Below, one piece after another: positions 37,084 to 49,662 of a stretch of 64,000 bases of DNA. The first letter of the stretch is position 1, and each line of letters starts with the position of its first letter. Source of the stretch: Pholis gunnellus (Eukaryota; Chordata; Actinopteri; Perciformes; Pholidae). The position numbers and the translations under genes are program-made. Location: assembly GCA_910591455.2 (NCBI GenBank), contig OU342820.1, forward strand, positions 5,005,564 through 5,069,563, written 5' to 3'. A model generated the notes under the pieces. It was not told the DNA's origin and did not search any database. It saw nothing but the letters and a program-made list of their open reading frames with translations.

Positions 37084-37090
37084 TTTTATA
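37084..37090 (-). promoter_or_regulatory. prl: prl TATA box
   Basis: Reads TATAAAA on the minus strand, 71 bases upstream of the prl ATG. This would place the transcription start about 40-45 bases before the ATG, a normal length for a fish prolactin 5'UTR. Confidence 0.75.
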
Positions 37091-37272
37091 GTCCCTTGGC
37101 TTCGGCGGTTTGGTTATGCAGCACCGTGTGCTGATTGTTTGGGAACTTGTTCGTAATGAGAAACATGGTCAAGGAGATTTGAATGGATGCAACAGGAGTG
37201 TGTGTGTGTGTGTGTGCGTGTGTGTGTTGTGGGCGACGTGGAAAAAGTTGCTCCCCGATCTTAATTAGATGG

Positions 37273-37281
37273 ATGAATAAA
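37273..37281 (+). promoter_or_regulatory. Pit-1 (POU1F1)-like site upstream of prl
   Basis: ATGAATAAA fits the inverse of the pituitary factor consensus (A/T)(A/T)TATNCAT at all positions. It lies about 190 bp upstream of the TATA box, where prolactin promoters carry Pit-1 sites. A weaker variant, ATGAATTAG on the minus strand, lies near 37325. Confidence 0.45.
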
Positions 37282-38630
37282 AACAGTGACGCTCACACGA
37301 TGTTTGGTAATGACGCTGCGTCCTAATTCATTGCGGCATCATTGGATGGTCAAAGTGCTGACGACCATGCGGGTCCATAACTGACCTGAACTTTCCATAG
37401 TTACAGTGTGGGCCACTTTCCTCACCTGCTACCTGCGTGCTCAAACCAGTAGGTAAAAAAAAAAAGAGATCCTCGTTCTAAATCCACTTAAAATAGAGAC
37501 AGGTTCTCCCTCAAGACCTGCTGGTTTGAATAGAAAAAGTATAGTGACAGAGCAGCTTCAGCAGTACTTGCCCTTCATTTAAATCCATTTCTGTCATATT
37601 TCATTGATGTCTAATTGTGCCGTATTGGCTTTTTTTTAACCTCCTAAAATTCTATGAAGTCTTTGAGAGTGTAATCCTGTAGATAGTGAACCTGCATATA
37701 AGGGTTGTATGTGTATCGAAGTCTAACTGATTACATAACAGACCTCAACCTCTTTTTTGTGGGTATAACTATCCACTAAAATGAACATAAATATATATAC
37801 TGGTATTGTTATTGTACTGTGTGTGTATAGTGTTGGGATCCCACAGACCTCACTGCTGTATGCGTAAAAAAAAATATCATTAGCATTTAATATTTTTCCC
37901 TTTTAATGTGTTTTTTCCCTGGAGATTATATAAAAATGTTGCATTCATTTTTTTCCGGTCAGAAATAAGTCTTTTTTTTTGTGTCCACAATCAGGGAAAT
38001 ATTTACTGTGCCTCGCCTGCAGACATCAGTTCTGGTTTAACAAATAATTTGCAATTATGCAGGGCAGATGACAGAGACAGGAACTCAACGGGGACGCCTG
38101 GTGGACATATGTGGAACTACACTGCCAGACAGACCAAACATGGGTTAACAGAGGGAGAGGAAGGGGAGAGAATGGAGACAGAGAACAAACAACTTCAGTA
38201 ATACAACTTTGAGGTCAATACCTCTGTCTTATTAGCAGGAAAAACAATGTTTTTGACTGCAGTGATTAGCTGATCGCGTGACATACTGACAGAGACAGAG
38301 AGGCTGTAGCAGCTGGTTTGAATATCAAGTGTTGAATGTGTTATTATGTCTTAAGGCTGTGAACAGAGCCATTTATGGTGAATGAGAGTCAAAACAGAAA
38401 GACCAGAACATAAAGCATGAACATACATCAAACAAAGACACATTTCACGTTTTCTCAGTCATGTGGACTGTGCATAATGAACTATAAAGATTCCTTTTGT
38501 TTGCCAAACAGTCATTTACAGACAAAGAAGTACGTTTAGTAATGCGATGGGGCTACTATGTTCATATGTGAGTTCTCTGGTTAATAAATGTATTAAGTGG
38601 GTTTGAAAAAGTAGCTTTATGTTGCTGTTG

Positions 38631-38850
38631 TTATTTAGCCTTTTTAACTTCTTCTTGTTTTTCTTGTTCTCCTTCTTCCGTCTTTATGGCGCTCCCTTGT
38701 CCAGAGGCCTCCCGTGCCCTATGATCCATTGCATTACTGACGTTTTGGGCCAATTTGCCCTCGAAGATGTCCAACTTCCTTCTTGAACTTCTTATTAACT
38801 CCAATGACACAAATCCAAAAAGGATCATTTGGAATTTTGGAGATGCAGTG
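38631..38850 (-). CDS. Possible terminal exon of an unrecognised gene
   Basis: On the minus strand an acceptor-like GTTTTTAACGCAG at about 38863-38851 leads into an open frame that ends with TAA at 38631. The frame reads ASPKFQMILFGFVSLELI, then RSSRRKLDIFEGKLAQNV, DHRAREASGQGSA and a charged Glu/Lys tail ending KKAK. A short hydrophobic stretch followed by an amphipathic charged tail would suit a small membrane or coiled-coil protein. I found no partner exon and do not recognise the family; a retrocopy or chance frame is possible. Confidence 0.3.
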
Positions 38851-40599
38851 CTGCGTTAAAAACACATAGGACATATGAAAATCCTTTGTATTGAACCGTA
38901 TTGTGCAACCTATACATTATTTTGTGTAACATACCTCTGTCATGTTTAGAAGCATTCTTATAAGAGAAGTCATGAAGTATCAATGTGATAAAACAATGTG
39001 TTTTCTGAGCTGTTAAAGGGGACCCTGAAAAGAACAATAAGTAAATACAGTAGTTTCCTTTGTTTCCTTTCCAGGAGACCTCTTCAGAAAGCCACACACA
39101 CATCCACTCTCCTTGCAAGGACGGCACGCGGACCGTCTTGTTCAGGAGCCTGGAGCTCGCCTGGCGTCCTTTGTGTTTTTTTCTCATGACACCTTGCTTT
39201 AAACATGAGCCTCCTTCCATTCAATCCTCCTCACATCGTGTGCTGCACAAGCGCGCCGCACGCACATGCATGGGTGGGCCTCCCCGTGTGTGACCTACAG
39301 ACTGACTTTAAAGGCTCCACTGAGTTCATCACCTAGACGGGGTCACCTCCAGTAACAGACCCACACACACACACACACACACACACATTTTATGTTTAAT
39401 TAAATTCCTAATTGCTGCAAGCCAATTGCTGTTGCTTGTGTTGTCTTGCAAAGAAGAAATAAGGGTGTGTGTGTGTGTGTGTGGGTGTGTCTGTGTGCGT
39501 TCACGTGAATACAGAAGACCCTCTATATTTCACTTGTGTTTATGGCATGTCGACCTTGCCGCAGTCCACCACAGCCAGGCAGACATGTTGGATTGAACAT
39601 GTTACAAAATGTGCAGAGCCCCTCCCCCACCCCCACCCTTCCTATAGCTCTCCCCGCTCAGGCTTCCATACCATTCTTCTTTTTTTCTTACCCTCCCCCT
39701 CTGTCTTTCGGCCCCCATGTTTGCAGTGCACATACCACGAGTACACACATGCACACACTCGCGTACATCGCTACAGCACACACACACACCCCTTTTCCCA
39801 GTGAGATCACATTCACTAAGGCTACAGAGCACTTGCAGCACACTGAAGCCCCCCCCCTCCAATTTTTTTCCTGCACACACTCAAGACACTTTTTGAGTTT
39901 TCCAACTCAGGACCAAGACATCCCATCTGCAGATAGGTAGGCAACTAATGGGTTTGTTTCCTGAATTCAATCTCATGTGCTGGGTTTCTGCGAGGGGAAG
40001 CCACTCATGTTGCTCAGAGTACATGATGTTCCCTTCTTGCCTCTTGGCACACGGACTCTCATGGAGGTGGAGGCTTCTCATTGAAGTTATCTTTGCTTTA
40101 TGCTTCAGAGAGACTTGCATTCACAGAGAAAGTTTTTTCCAGAATTATTTGGAGTTATTTGATTAATAGTCTGGGGCTTCATAATATAGGCTACTATTCA
40201 ATATATGTAATACCACTTGTACACCTTTTTCCAAATTAAAATTGAGTCCTATTATATGCCTGCTTTATCTAGTGTCCTCGTGCCAGAAAAAAATGTATGC
40301 ATTACAGAGCATTGAGGAGTTTCGTTTTTTTCCACGCAGGAAGTTAATTGGTTGACATTTTATGCTGATGTAATTAAAGCGCTGCACACTTTTATCTTCC
40401 TCCTCTCCTCTTTGCTGAATATGAATGAGTAGCTGGCTCTATTTTCGGAAGCGGCAGAGTCCAGTTAATGCGTGTTGTGCTCAATATGGCACACAGGTTG
40501 AGCAGGGGTTAAAACTGTTTTTTAAAAGAGGGTTAAAATAAAACAGGAGGCTTCTGTTCTTCCCCTTTTTTCCTTGGCTACAGAAGCTGTTTGTGTCTT

Positions 40600-40990
40600 T
40601 CGTAGCAGCCTGAGGCTCGCGCGAGTGCATTCGCTCGGTACTACATATCCCATAAGTCATAGGTGCCGTTCATTTAGCAGAGGTTTAAGGCAGGTGTGTA
40701 GCGGGAGCAGCGGTCGCGAGCCTCCAAGAGCCGCCGGTACACGCACGAGACGCGCGGAAAGCTAGTAAAATAAACTTAATCAAAGTCACTTTTCTGTGTT
40801 TTAGTAATCACACTTTGTAACCGAAGTAATGTGCGTTTCCGTGATTAAACCCACGATGCTGTTAGCTTGTATGCAAAGCAGCAGCTTCGACCTCTCGTGC
40901 AGGTTGTTGCGTAACTGTGATGTAATATTACAGCGTCCGCAGTGATGGCGGACGATAAACTTGGGTCGTAATAATGTCTTCATCCCGTTA
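40600..40990. promoter_or_regulatory. Possible CpG-containing promoter
   Basis: A GC-richer patch with several CpGs stands out from AT-rich surroundings. It contains ACTACATATCCCA (about 40640), close to the ZNF143 motif ACTACAATTCCCA, and the start-like GTGATGGCGGAC near 40943. It could be the promoter of the twin CX9C gene 1.3 kb downstream, whose first coding exon is preceded by an acceptor-like tract. Inference only. Confidence 0.3.
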
Positions 40991-42220
40991 AAGGGGCAGT
41001 GCACACACATAATGTTTCATTCATTCTTTGTTTAGAACATGAGCAGCTACATAAGCTGAAACCAGCAACCTATTGAGGCAAATTAACTCTTTAGCTCTTG
41101 TACTCCCATTGTACAAAAAATTCATTGAATTTAATGTAATATTTGAAAATAAAATTGTCACGTGTCTTCATACAGTGTTGGTTATTGTAGGCAATCCTGC
41201 AATCAATATAAACCAAATGTAATCATAACTTTCTAGCAAGTTAAAACTATATCGTAAAAAAAAATCCTTTTACTAACTATTAATGACATTCTTAATGTTC
41301 TGCAACTATATGGGTCCAAAGTATGTCCAAAGATTCTTGGATTCTTAGATTAGTGGACAGAAAAATGAACTGATTGAAATGGAAAAGTGGTGTAAAAGCC
41401 GAAGATTCTCTTGATACAGTAACTCTGTCGTCTCTGGCCTCGTCCAAACTTCTGAAGTCCTACTAAGTTCTGACTGACCTTGGATAACCTTGAGTTTATC
41501 CCTACAAGACCACGTGGCTCAATGTAGGCCGCTGCTACCACATGGTGTCGAATACACGCAGTCTGTCGCTGTAGAAGACGCTCATGAAAGACAAACGTCC
41601 TTTCACTTTAGTTCAGCCCCAAAAACATTGTTTTTGCTGCGTTTACATTCCCTGACCTTTTTTTTTTTTTAAAGAAGCATGGCTGCCGTGTGCTGCCATG
41701 ATGACTGCAGCAGCAGCAAGAAGATGCTGAGACCTCTTGCGCAAAGCCGCCACTAGGTGGCACAAACTCAATGGAGAGATGATATTATGTTGTGGGCTCT
41801 GAAATGAATGAATGTGTTGAGTTTTTCTCCACCACTGTTGACATACTTTGGTGAGAGTTGTAGCTCCCGGTGTTGAGCTCCTCCTTGCAGACACCTCAAC
41901 CTTTAATCTCTTTTGTCCCCTGTTGTCCAATCCCCTCCCTTTGTACCTCATTCTGGGTTAATGCCCCTTCACCCCTGTGCCCACCCCCACCGCCCTGACC
42001 GCTGTGGACACACGTGTGCTGCTCACTCACATGTTTATCTCCTCCCACCTCCTCCCGTGCGCCCTCCCCTTCCACAAACTCACTCTCAACTCTGCTGTGT
42101 CTCTCTCTCTACTCTCTCTCTCTCTGTCTCTCGGTGGCTCTGGGTCCATAGGCGGAGGACAAGAACAGGACAGGACAAGCACCCTAGACACCAAGCACCA
42201 GCACCAGCACCACCACAGAC

Positions 42221-42306
42221 ATGTCGGACTCCGAGACCGCCGCCGCCCCCGCCGAGGCCCCCGTCCCCGCTGCTTGTGCCGCCATCAAGGCTGACCTGGA
42301 CAAATG
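42221..42306 (+). CDS. Twin CX9C gene, coding exon 1
   Basis: ATG at 42221 after a CACCACAGAC leader, then MSDSETAAAP, EAPVPAACAAIKADLDK. The exon ends CAAATG/gtaggt after two bases of the Cys29 codon. The exon is GC-rich, as expected near a gene start. Confidence 0.72.
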
Positions 42307-42969
42307 GTAGGTGACGTTTTTTTTTTTACACATTGTGTGAATGTGTCTTATTTTATTTTGCGCATCCTTCAGTCACGACAACACCAAACTCGCACACATG
42401 AAGCTTCGTGCACCCCCTGAACGCTCCGCAAGTTCTCCACTGCCTTTCGAGAGGTCTTGAGGTAAAACCCGAAACCCTGACCTATTTGAATCAAGTCCCC
42501 CTACAACGGGCTGTCCTAACAGCTGATTCCTTCTAATGGCGATTTCTGCATCGGAAGACCGCAGCATCCTGAAACGCGCCACGCTAAAATGGAGTCTCTT
42601 CGAAGGGCATTGGGGGCGGTTGGCGCTGTGAAAAACCACCAAAAGAGACCGAAGTCTTTCAAGTAAATGTAACAGAATCCGACATCCTATGTAGCTGCGG
42701 GGGTGGGCTAGCGGTTATGAGAACTTGGGGTACCCTATGCAAGGGGAGAGTGATTAGGGGATTAATGATGCGTGGCAGCGGGGTGATGTCTGATTCTCAT
42801 CCATACGCATGGATGAAGGCCGGGAATCTGCTTGCGTCACCAGCCTCCCTTTCTCCAGAATACCTAGCGTTGGCGCGTTCCCTTTTAGTCCGTCTCCTTT
42901 TTTTTTTGCCGTGTCACAGAAAAAATGAACGCCAGCAGCTCGGAGATATTTTGGGGGATTTCTTGTATT

Positions 42970-43012
<43 letters not shown>

Positions 43013-46000
43013 TGTGTGTGTGCAATGATACAACACTTGGGCGCACATCAACCCTTCACACGTCTTCTCTAGAACGGTCCATGTGGAGAGATAGGGGTTT
43101 GTGTGGAGGGTCACTGAGCCGGGTCTTCAAATGGATCATCAGGAGGAGTTAACTGCATTTCTTGACCACTTGAGGGCTAATTTTTCTATTTTCTAATAAT
43201 TATATTTATGCAGAGTAGACACATTTTTGAGGCTAGTAGAATCCCAGCCGGCCTGTCGGGCCTTGATAAGCTGACGGTGGGTGTGTGTGTGAGGCCTTTA
43301 GATAAGACGGCAGGTTGAGGTGGAGGAGGGAGGGCTGGTGGGGCAAGGCATGGGTGGCGGGCTAATCATGTGTAACAGTTTTACAAACGCCAACTTTGCC
43401 CCTCCCCCCATTGTTGTCAGAGGACACTTCAAGATCCCTTTTCATTTTTCTGTGACAGCTCCATGTTTAGGTGCTATGAACATAAGTGATCCATCGCTGT
43501 TAAAAGCTGCAGACATTGTTCGGTCACGGAGAAAGGGGGCCGTTTACTGCTGCTCGTTAAAAAGGCCTATACTGGGAGCCAGGGGCCAAGGTTGGCGCTC
43601 CATAGGGTCTTTTTAAAGCACAGTGCCATGGGTTCATGGTGACAAGGTTGTTGTCACGCTGCACGTCACGGTTTCAGGTGATAAGTGCATGTGGGGCCTT
43701 GACTGCAAATATCAGCAGAGCATGAACCCGTGACCTTGAGAGGTGGATAGTCAGGTGGCTCCAGCGCTAGCAAATGTAGCGCTAAGCTACCGGTGTTGAT
43801 CTGAGGGCCTTCCAGTATACAGCTAGATACATCTGCAAGAAAAGTGTTTTTGTACACATTTTTTTCCACACAAGCACTTATGGCAAACAGAGATTATGAC
43901 CCGGTTACTGAAGATAATCCACAGACCTTGTTGAAGTTTCATGAAGAAATTGAGTTCATGTGTTTTCGATTTTGGGGTGAACTTTCCCTTTAATGTCCCA
44001 GACCCCCTCTGTAGTCCCATCAGACCCATCAGAAGGGTATTTGCTGAAATGTTTAATGTCGTAGAACAAAACCCTTAATAATATCTCTTAAGCTTGTGTT
44101 GGGTCAAATGCAGAGAACAAATGTCCCCACTGCGGGACTAATAAGAGATGAATCTACTGCCATCTACTGTGACCACAAACCCATTTACTTTGAGACAAAG
44201 AGACAATTTGACATTGATTAAAACTGGTGGTCACTCTGAAAGTATAACCTGTCTAACATAGTTTTTACTTGGTTTTTGATTTTCGGCTTCTAGTCAACTG
44301 TAGCTTACACATGGCTGGCTCTCTGTAATGAACACCATGAGCCCCTATGTATTTATAGACTCCACGGATGGAAGTGTGTACGAGTGAGACTGTACGAGTG
44401 AGACTGTACATGCGGGACGGCGTGACATGTTCCCTTCCATAAATCATGTGACCCCCTCGACCCGACACCTGCTTCTTTTAACCAGGTCAGCCGATAGAAG
44501 CAATGGCCTCACATTCAAACTCGGCCAGAGACGTGTGGAGGCGGCCATTTTGGTTTTGCCCCCCCCCCCCCTCCTCTCATGTTTTTGTGATGAGCTTCTC
44601 TTTATGCTCACTCTAGGTCAGATTTTATCACTTTTCCACAGTTTCAGGACAAGTTATAGTTTATTTGGTTACATGGGAGAATTATTATTTTGTTTTTGTT
44701 TTTCTTTACTTGTAGCTCTGACCTTGTCACGGTCACACTAGCAAAGTCACACAGAGGTGACGTACGAGCCACGGGCCATATGAGCATGTGTGAGACAAGA
44801 ACGCATGGCAGGCCTTTTAAAATGTGTTGAACAGTATACATTTCACTTTCACATCAGTCTATTTGTTTAACAATTTTAACGCCTTTATTTGAAGTTTGGG
44901 TTACACAAATTCTGCCCCTGTCCAACAGCTGGAATATAGTTATAGTAGTCTTAAAGTAACTTTGATTCTTTGTTTATGCAGTGAAAAAATCTCCAAGAAG
45001 TAATTGAGTCCTGCTTTGTTCTGCGGTGCAGCACAAATATCTCAGCTATAGTTTCAATGCACATCAACAGTGTCTTTTAGAACGTAGTTGAATTTGTCTT
45101 GACTTCGATGCCGACACCCGCCTTTATCGTTTCAAGGTGCAGACACTTGTGTTTGAAGGAAGATAACTATTGGATAAGAGTGGAAAAAAAGTCACTATCA
45201 TTACTTTTTTTTCCCTCACTTCCCTTAAATAATGTATCACAGCTAGAAAGACCTCCTCCTGGGTCCTGATAAACAACAGGGCAGATCTATAAGACCCGTG
45301 CTGACCTGCAGTGCAGAATGTGGGCTTGGTGAGCTCTTTTGCTAATATTTACCACGAATAGTACTTTGCAAACTCCTTTAGCTAACATGTTGGTTAGTAC
45401 TAACTGTGTGTACTTTGAGACCCCGGGCTCTTTCATCAGACTGGAACATATAGCCCCTCCCCCCTCTTCCTTTGACCTCCACACACACAAAAACACACCC
45501 ATGTCTCTGTAACTGATTGCCTGCGGACGTATGCGCAGACACGCATGTGCATTCTTGCCACTGGAAACCGTGCTGGTGGTTCTCGTTATGGAATTCGGGG
45601 ACTCTGCTGTAATCGGAGCGCTGCTCTGAAGTTGTGCACTCTTGTCTCCCAGAAGGTCTTCTTATAGATTACACATGTTCAGAGTTGTATTAATAACCGT
45701 AAGAGTCTCCAGTCCAACTGGATCAGCGGCGGTCCAAGTTTTTTGATCGTGGGCTCATATACAGAAAAATATAGAAGGAGTCATGGGCCAAAGTACAGCG
45801 AATGTGTAGTTTTCAACCGGTTACACTGAGAGAAAGATCAGTGTTTCCAGAGCAGAAAACCCCACAGAAAACTATTTTTTTAATCAAAATAACTGCACAA
45901 CACGTTGGTTAGAAAAAGTATTTCTGTATCTGCTGCTCTTACATCTTATTACTTAAACTCTAATACAGTGCATGCCCCAAGTCCCCAGTTACACTACGGT

Positions 46001-49000
46001 GATGTTAAGTGTAAATATGTCAAATTAAAACAGGCAGAAATTGCCAAATACTGGTTTCTGTTCATGGCCTAAGGGCCCACTTCAAACATGTTGGTGTAAA
46101 TGTAAGATGTGAAGATGTAAGTCCTGCGCCAAGAGGTTAAGACGTAGAGCATTTTACTAAATTTCCTCGACATCTAGTGTTTAAACTAGGATACAGTGAG
46201 CCACGCCCATGTAGTTCAGCCATCCCAGCACGAGACAAACTGACAATTTCATCAACTTCTGAATTTGCGTTACAGTTAGTGGTTGACCCGAGCCCATTGT
46301 GACCTGTTGTGGAGGTATTTCCAGAATCCTCAGATATTTCTAACCTGTTTTTCGAGTTTAGTATGATATCGAAATGACACGTCAGAGCTCAACATGAAAA
46401 AAGGTTACACTTTCATCAGCTTTGTCTGTTGGTATTATCATATTTTCATACGAAATAACATGTTATATACTGTATATTTATCTTATATATTTTGTTGGAT
46501 TTTTTCTCACAAAATGAGCGAGGAGATGGTTTCCTCCACCTGTATTAGCAGATACCATTTGGAAAACAGTGGTAATTATTGTTAAAGAACTCCTGGGTTT
46601 ATTAAAGTCTGACAGTATTTATTCTTTTTTTTAAAAACACAGACGCTTGGCTCTGTGACTTGAATGTGACGGTAAACACATGAGAGGATTGTGTCATTTT
46701 TGTTGCTGCCTGAAGCGGTGAATAATGATTTGATTATTATTGAATTATTATTGATTCTTTTAATCTGAGGGGTCATGAGATTATAAACAGCCTGGGACAG
46801 CAGAAAAAAAAGTATTTCTTCTACACAGCATTACGTCATGCAACCGGTGACGGCGGGTCACAAGGAACCAAAAAGTTTTGGAGACGCTGTCTCGAGACGC
46901 CCCGGGGACACGTCATTGATCCATGTGTGCTCCCCACTAGATAATAGCCTTCATCACATGATCTCTTCACTAATATTTGGCCTCTATACATCATCGTGGA
47001 CTGCGTGCACCTGCTCGGTGATCCATTATGCATGAGCGTCCCAGAGGACTGACTACAGCCAGATCAGTCTAAATAATTCAGCCCTTCATTTCCTGATTGT
47101 GTCCGAGACGGCAGGACGCCGTCGCTCCTCCTGAGCGGTGATCAGGATGCGGCCGGTGCTCGGCAGCGGTGGTTTCGGATTACGAATCATGCTGGCGATC
47201 CACCAGTTATGGAGATGAATTCAGAGTCAAACTTTTCCGCATTATGTAATGAGTTTAATGAGCGTATTGAGTCTGGATCGGCCACTGGTCGCCGTGACAA
47301 CCCCGTGCCCTATGACCCTGTAACGGGACCTCGCTCAGAGCCGTGTTTCCCCTCAGGAGATTGCGTAATGGTGGTGGTGATGTCATCGGGTCCTCTACAC
47401 CCCCCGCCCCCCCTGCCTGTCCGTGTGACCAGCCCTGCTCTGATGCTCTCTGTAATGGCCCCTGTGTGCACTTCATACTACATGCATGTATATGTAGAGA
47501 TCTGAAAATGAATCACATGAGACAATCTTTAGAATTAATGCAGGTTAATATTATGACATTATAAGTTTTAGAATAAAGAGCAGTGCTTTTATTTTGAAAA
47601 ATACACAATTGCGTAGAGCCCACATTTCCCCCGTTGCGTAATCAAGCCCTAACTGGTTCGATGAGACTTTCTTTAGGCGTTTCTAGCGTTCTAACCACTC
47701 TGTCGTTCAGTCGCATCCTGTTAGGATGGAGGAGGAGGAGGAGTACATACATGTGTGTTGTGGTGGAGCGACGCTGCTGCAGCAGGATTATCGACAGCCT
47801 CCGGGTCAGACTCTCTGCCAATCATAAGCACTCATTGACTCCGTCCAGGCGCACGCGCTACGACACGCTTGCAGCAAGACAAAGTCGATGGCTCTCATCT
47901 TCACACACACACGCACGCACGCACGCACGCACACACTTCGCTCCATCCCTCCTGGCAAAGGAAAGTGCTGAGTGATAATCTGCGGCAGCCAGCTGTGTGT
48001 GTTACATCACCAAATGGGCACCCAAAGAGATAAAGCAGCAGAGATGACCCAAAGCTAGTGTATTAAAATGGCTTTGAAGCTCTCATGTGATGGCGTTTCC
48101 AATGTTTTTACTGTAGATTTGTGGTAATTCTGCTCTGTTGTGTGTTTTGACTGATGACACAAAGCTGAAAATAAAAGACAGGACATTATACAGGTTTTGG
48201 GAAGTATTTATGTACATATGTGGGGGGGAAAAAACTGTTTTATAATGGCAATCCCTCAGTCATAAGTAATGCTCTGAATTTGGAATCCAGAACTTTTTTA
48301 AAATAGTTATTGACATAGAGGGAACAGAGAGCAGAAGAAATGTTTTTTTTGTGTGTTTTGTACCAGTATTGATGGTTGATGATGAGATACAAGTACAAAC
48401 GGTATCACTGAATAACATGCACGCATTGTTTCCTGTGAGTCTCCTGAGAATATGCGTGTAATTTGAGTCCTGCGCGGGAATGGCGGACTCCGCCACTAAC
48501 GATGAAAACGACTATATAGAGAAGTGTTTACTGAATATTTATACACTGAATATCTGTTGCTCACTCTGTAAGAAGACAAACCTTATCCTAGTAGGCCACT
48601 GCTAGATAGCAATATATATATATAAAAATATATGTTTTATATGGTAAGCAGCTGCTGCTTTATTTTGAATTTGAGCCGGGATGGATGGATGGCTGATGTT
48701 TAGGAGATGATGGAGATGAGGATTGCTGCCGTAGGTTGAGAGAAGGGATTGGAGGAAAAGCAGAACAGAGGGATGTTCAGATGTCATGAAGTGATAGGAG
48801 GAGCCAAAGGATGGGTTTATATTCATTTATCGCGAAGCCCCGCCTCCTGCTGGCTCGCCCTCTTACCTCCGTGTCTTGTCATCTCTGCATGATCACGCAA
48901 CCTCCCTCCCTCCCTCCCTCTCTGGTGTCCCAGCAAACAGATGGGCTCACCCACATGACTCTCTCTACCCCTCCCTCCTCCTCCCTCTCATTCCCTCGCT

Positions 49001-49662
49001 CCCTCCCTCTCGCTCCATCACCCTAATGCACTGTGGCACTGTCTGCTGCTGTGTTTGCTCCCGTGTTAGCCCGCATTCTATTTCTCTCTCTCTCTCACTT
49101 TCATCCCCCTTTTGTCTCTTCTTTCTGTCTTGTGTTTTTTTTTTTCTCTCTTCGTCAACCATTGCATTTCAAACTCACAGAGCAGTCGTCATTTCTGGGA
49201 ACATTTCACCGGATGTCCTTCATTTTGGGACTTGAAGTGGTTGGGATCACACTGTGTGAAGAAGTAGAACATTGGGGGGAGACGCTCAGCACCCTGACGG
49301 CATTAGTCACTTTAAAAAAATCTTAAAGAGGAGGAAAAATAACTTTTTAATAGTTGTTTCTGCCATCAAAACCTGTTCGCACATGAGACGCCCAACTGCT
49401 CTGTCAACAGAATTAGTTGGACCGGGACTTAGTTGAGTCCACTGCTGCTGACTAAAGCCTGCTGTCATTCCTCTTTCTGTTTCCAGCTCGCATGCCATCT
49501 GTGCGAGAAGGTGACATTGAAATGCAACGATCACTCGTGCAATGTTTATTCTAACAGCGGTTAATCTTTCTTTGCAGTGTGGCAGAGAAGGGAGCAGAGG
49601 GCTGCAAAGATCTGATGGAGGCCTTTGCTGCTTGTGTGAAGAGTGCAGCTGAGGGGTCATGA
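42221..49662 (+). CDS. Small twin CX9C protein, COX17-like but without the Cys-Cys copper site
   Basis: Two coding exons (42221-42306 and 49578-49662) joined in phase 2 across a TGT codon give a 56-residue protein. An Ala/Pro-rich N-terminus is followed by Cys19-X9-Cys29, an eight-residue linker (VAEKGAEG) and Cys38-X9-Cys48. This is the CHCH helix-hairpin-helix fold of proteins imported into the mitochondrial intermembrane space by the MIA40 disulfide relay. The spacing CX9C-X8-CX9C and the linker resemble COX17 (IIEKGEEH). COX17 has a Cys-Cys pair just before the first motif that binds Cu(I) for cytochrome oxidase; here the aligned positions are Pro-Ala. It may therefore be a COX17 relative with a different task. 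Pyrimidine-rich sequence and CCATAG before 42152 suggest an upstream non-coding exon. Only the intron, not an orthologue, has been seen. Confidence 0.72.
42975..43021. repeat. (GT)n microsatellite
   Basis: GT run with one AG interruption in the long intron of the twin CX9C gene. Confidence 0.95.
43888..43960. repeat. Interspersed repeat shared with 4504-4570
   Basis: GTTACTGAAGATAATCCACAG and AGTTTCATG(A/C) blocks occur in the same order at 4504-4570 (GTTACTGACGATAATCCACAG). I recognise the phrase from fish interspersed repeats. Confidence 0.55.
49578..49662 (+). CDS. Twin CX9C gene, coding exon 2
   Basis: Acceptor CTTTCTTTGCAG, then TGTGGCAGAGAAG. Encodes VAEKGAEGCKDLMEAFAAC to EGS and TGA at 49660-49662. 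The exon continues about 22 bases as 3'UTR to a donor-like CGAAT/gtaaga. Confidence 0.72.

Larger units (their letters stand above)
37092..42148. other. Region between prl and the twin CX9C gene
   Basis: Holds the upstream region of prl, short GT/CA tracts (37198-37226, 39362-39387, 39464-39500), one unassigned exon candidate (38631-38850, -) and a GC-richer patch at about 40600-40990. No recognised protein elsewhere. Confidence 0.55.
42307..49577 (+). other. Long intron of the twin CX9C gene
   Basis: 7.3 kb with no exon I can support. It contains a (GT)n tract at 42975-43021, an ACGC/CA tract at about 47904-47935 and a CT-rich stretch at 48900-49150. A block at 43888-43960 matches 4504-4570 (GATAATCCACAGACCT, then AGTTTCATG). 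Confidence 0.55.

Noticed and set aside
38825..39220. 131-codon minus-strand frame
   Set aside because: No family, and it would read through the acceptor of the possible exon at 38850; more likely intron sequence.
41913..42314. 133-codon frame overlapping the start of the twin CX9C gene
   Set aside because: Proline-rich shadow in another frame; the CX9C spacing and the phase across the intron favour the smaller frame at 42221.
47904..47935. ACGC/CA tract considered as a short CRISPR-like array
   Set aside because: Simple tandem repeat without spacers, in a vertebrate genome.
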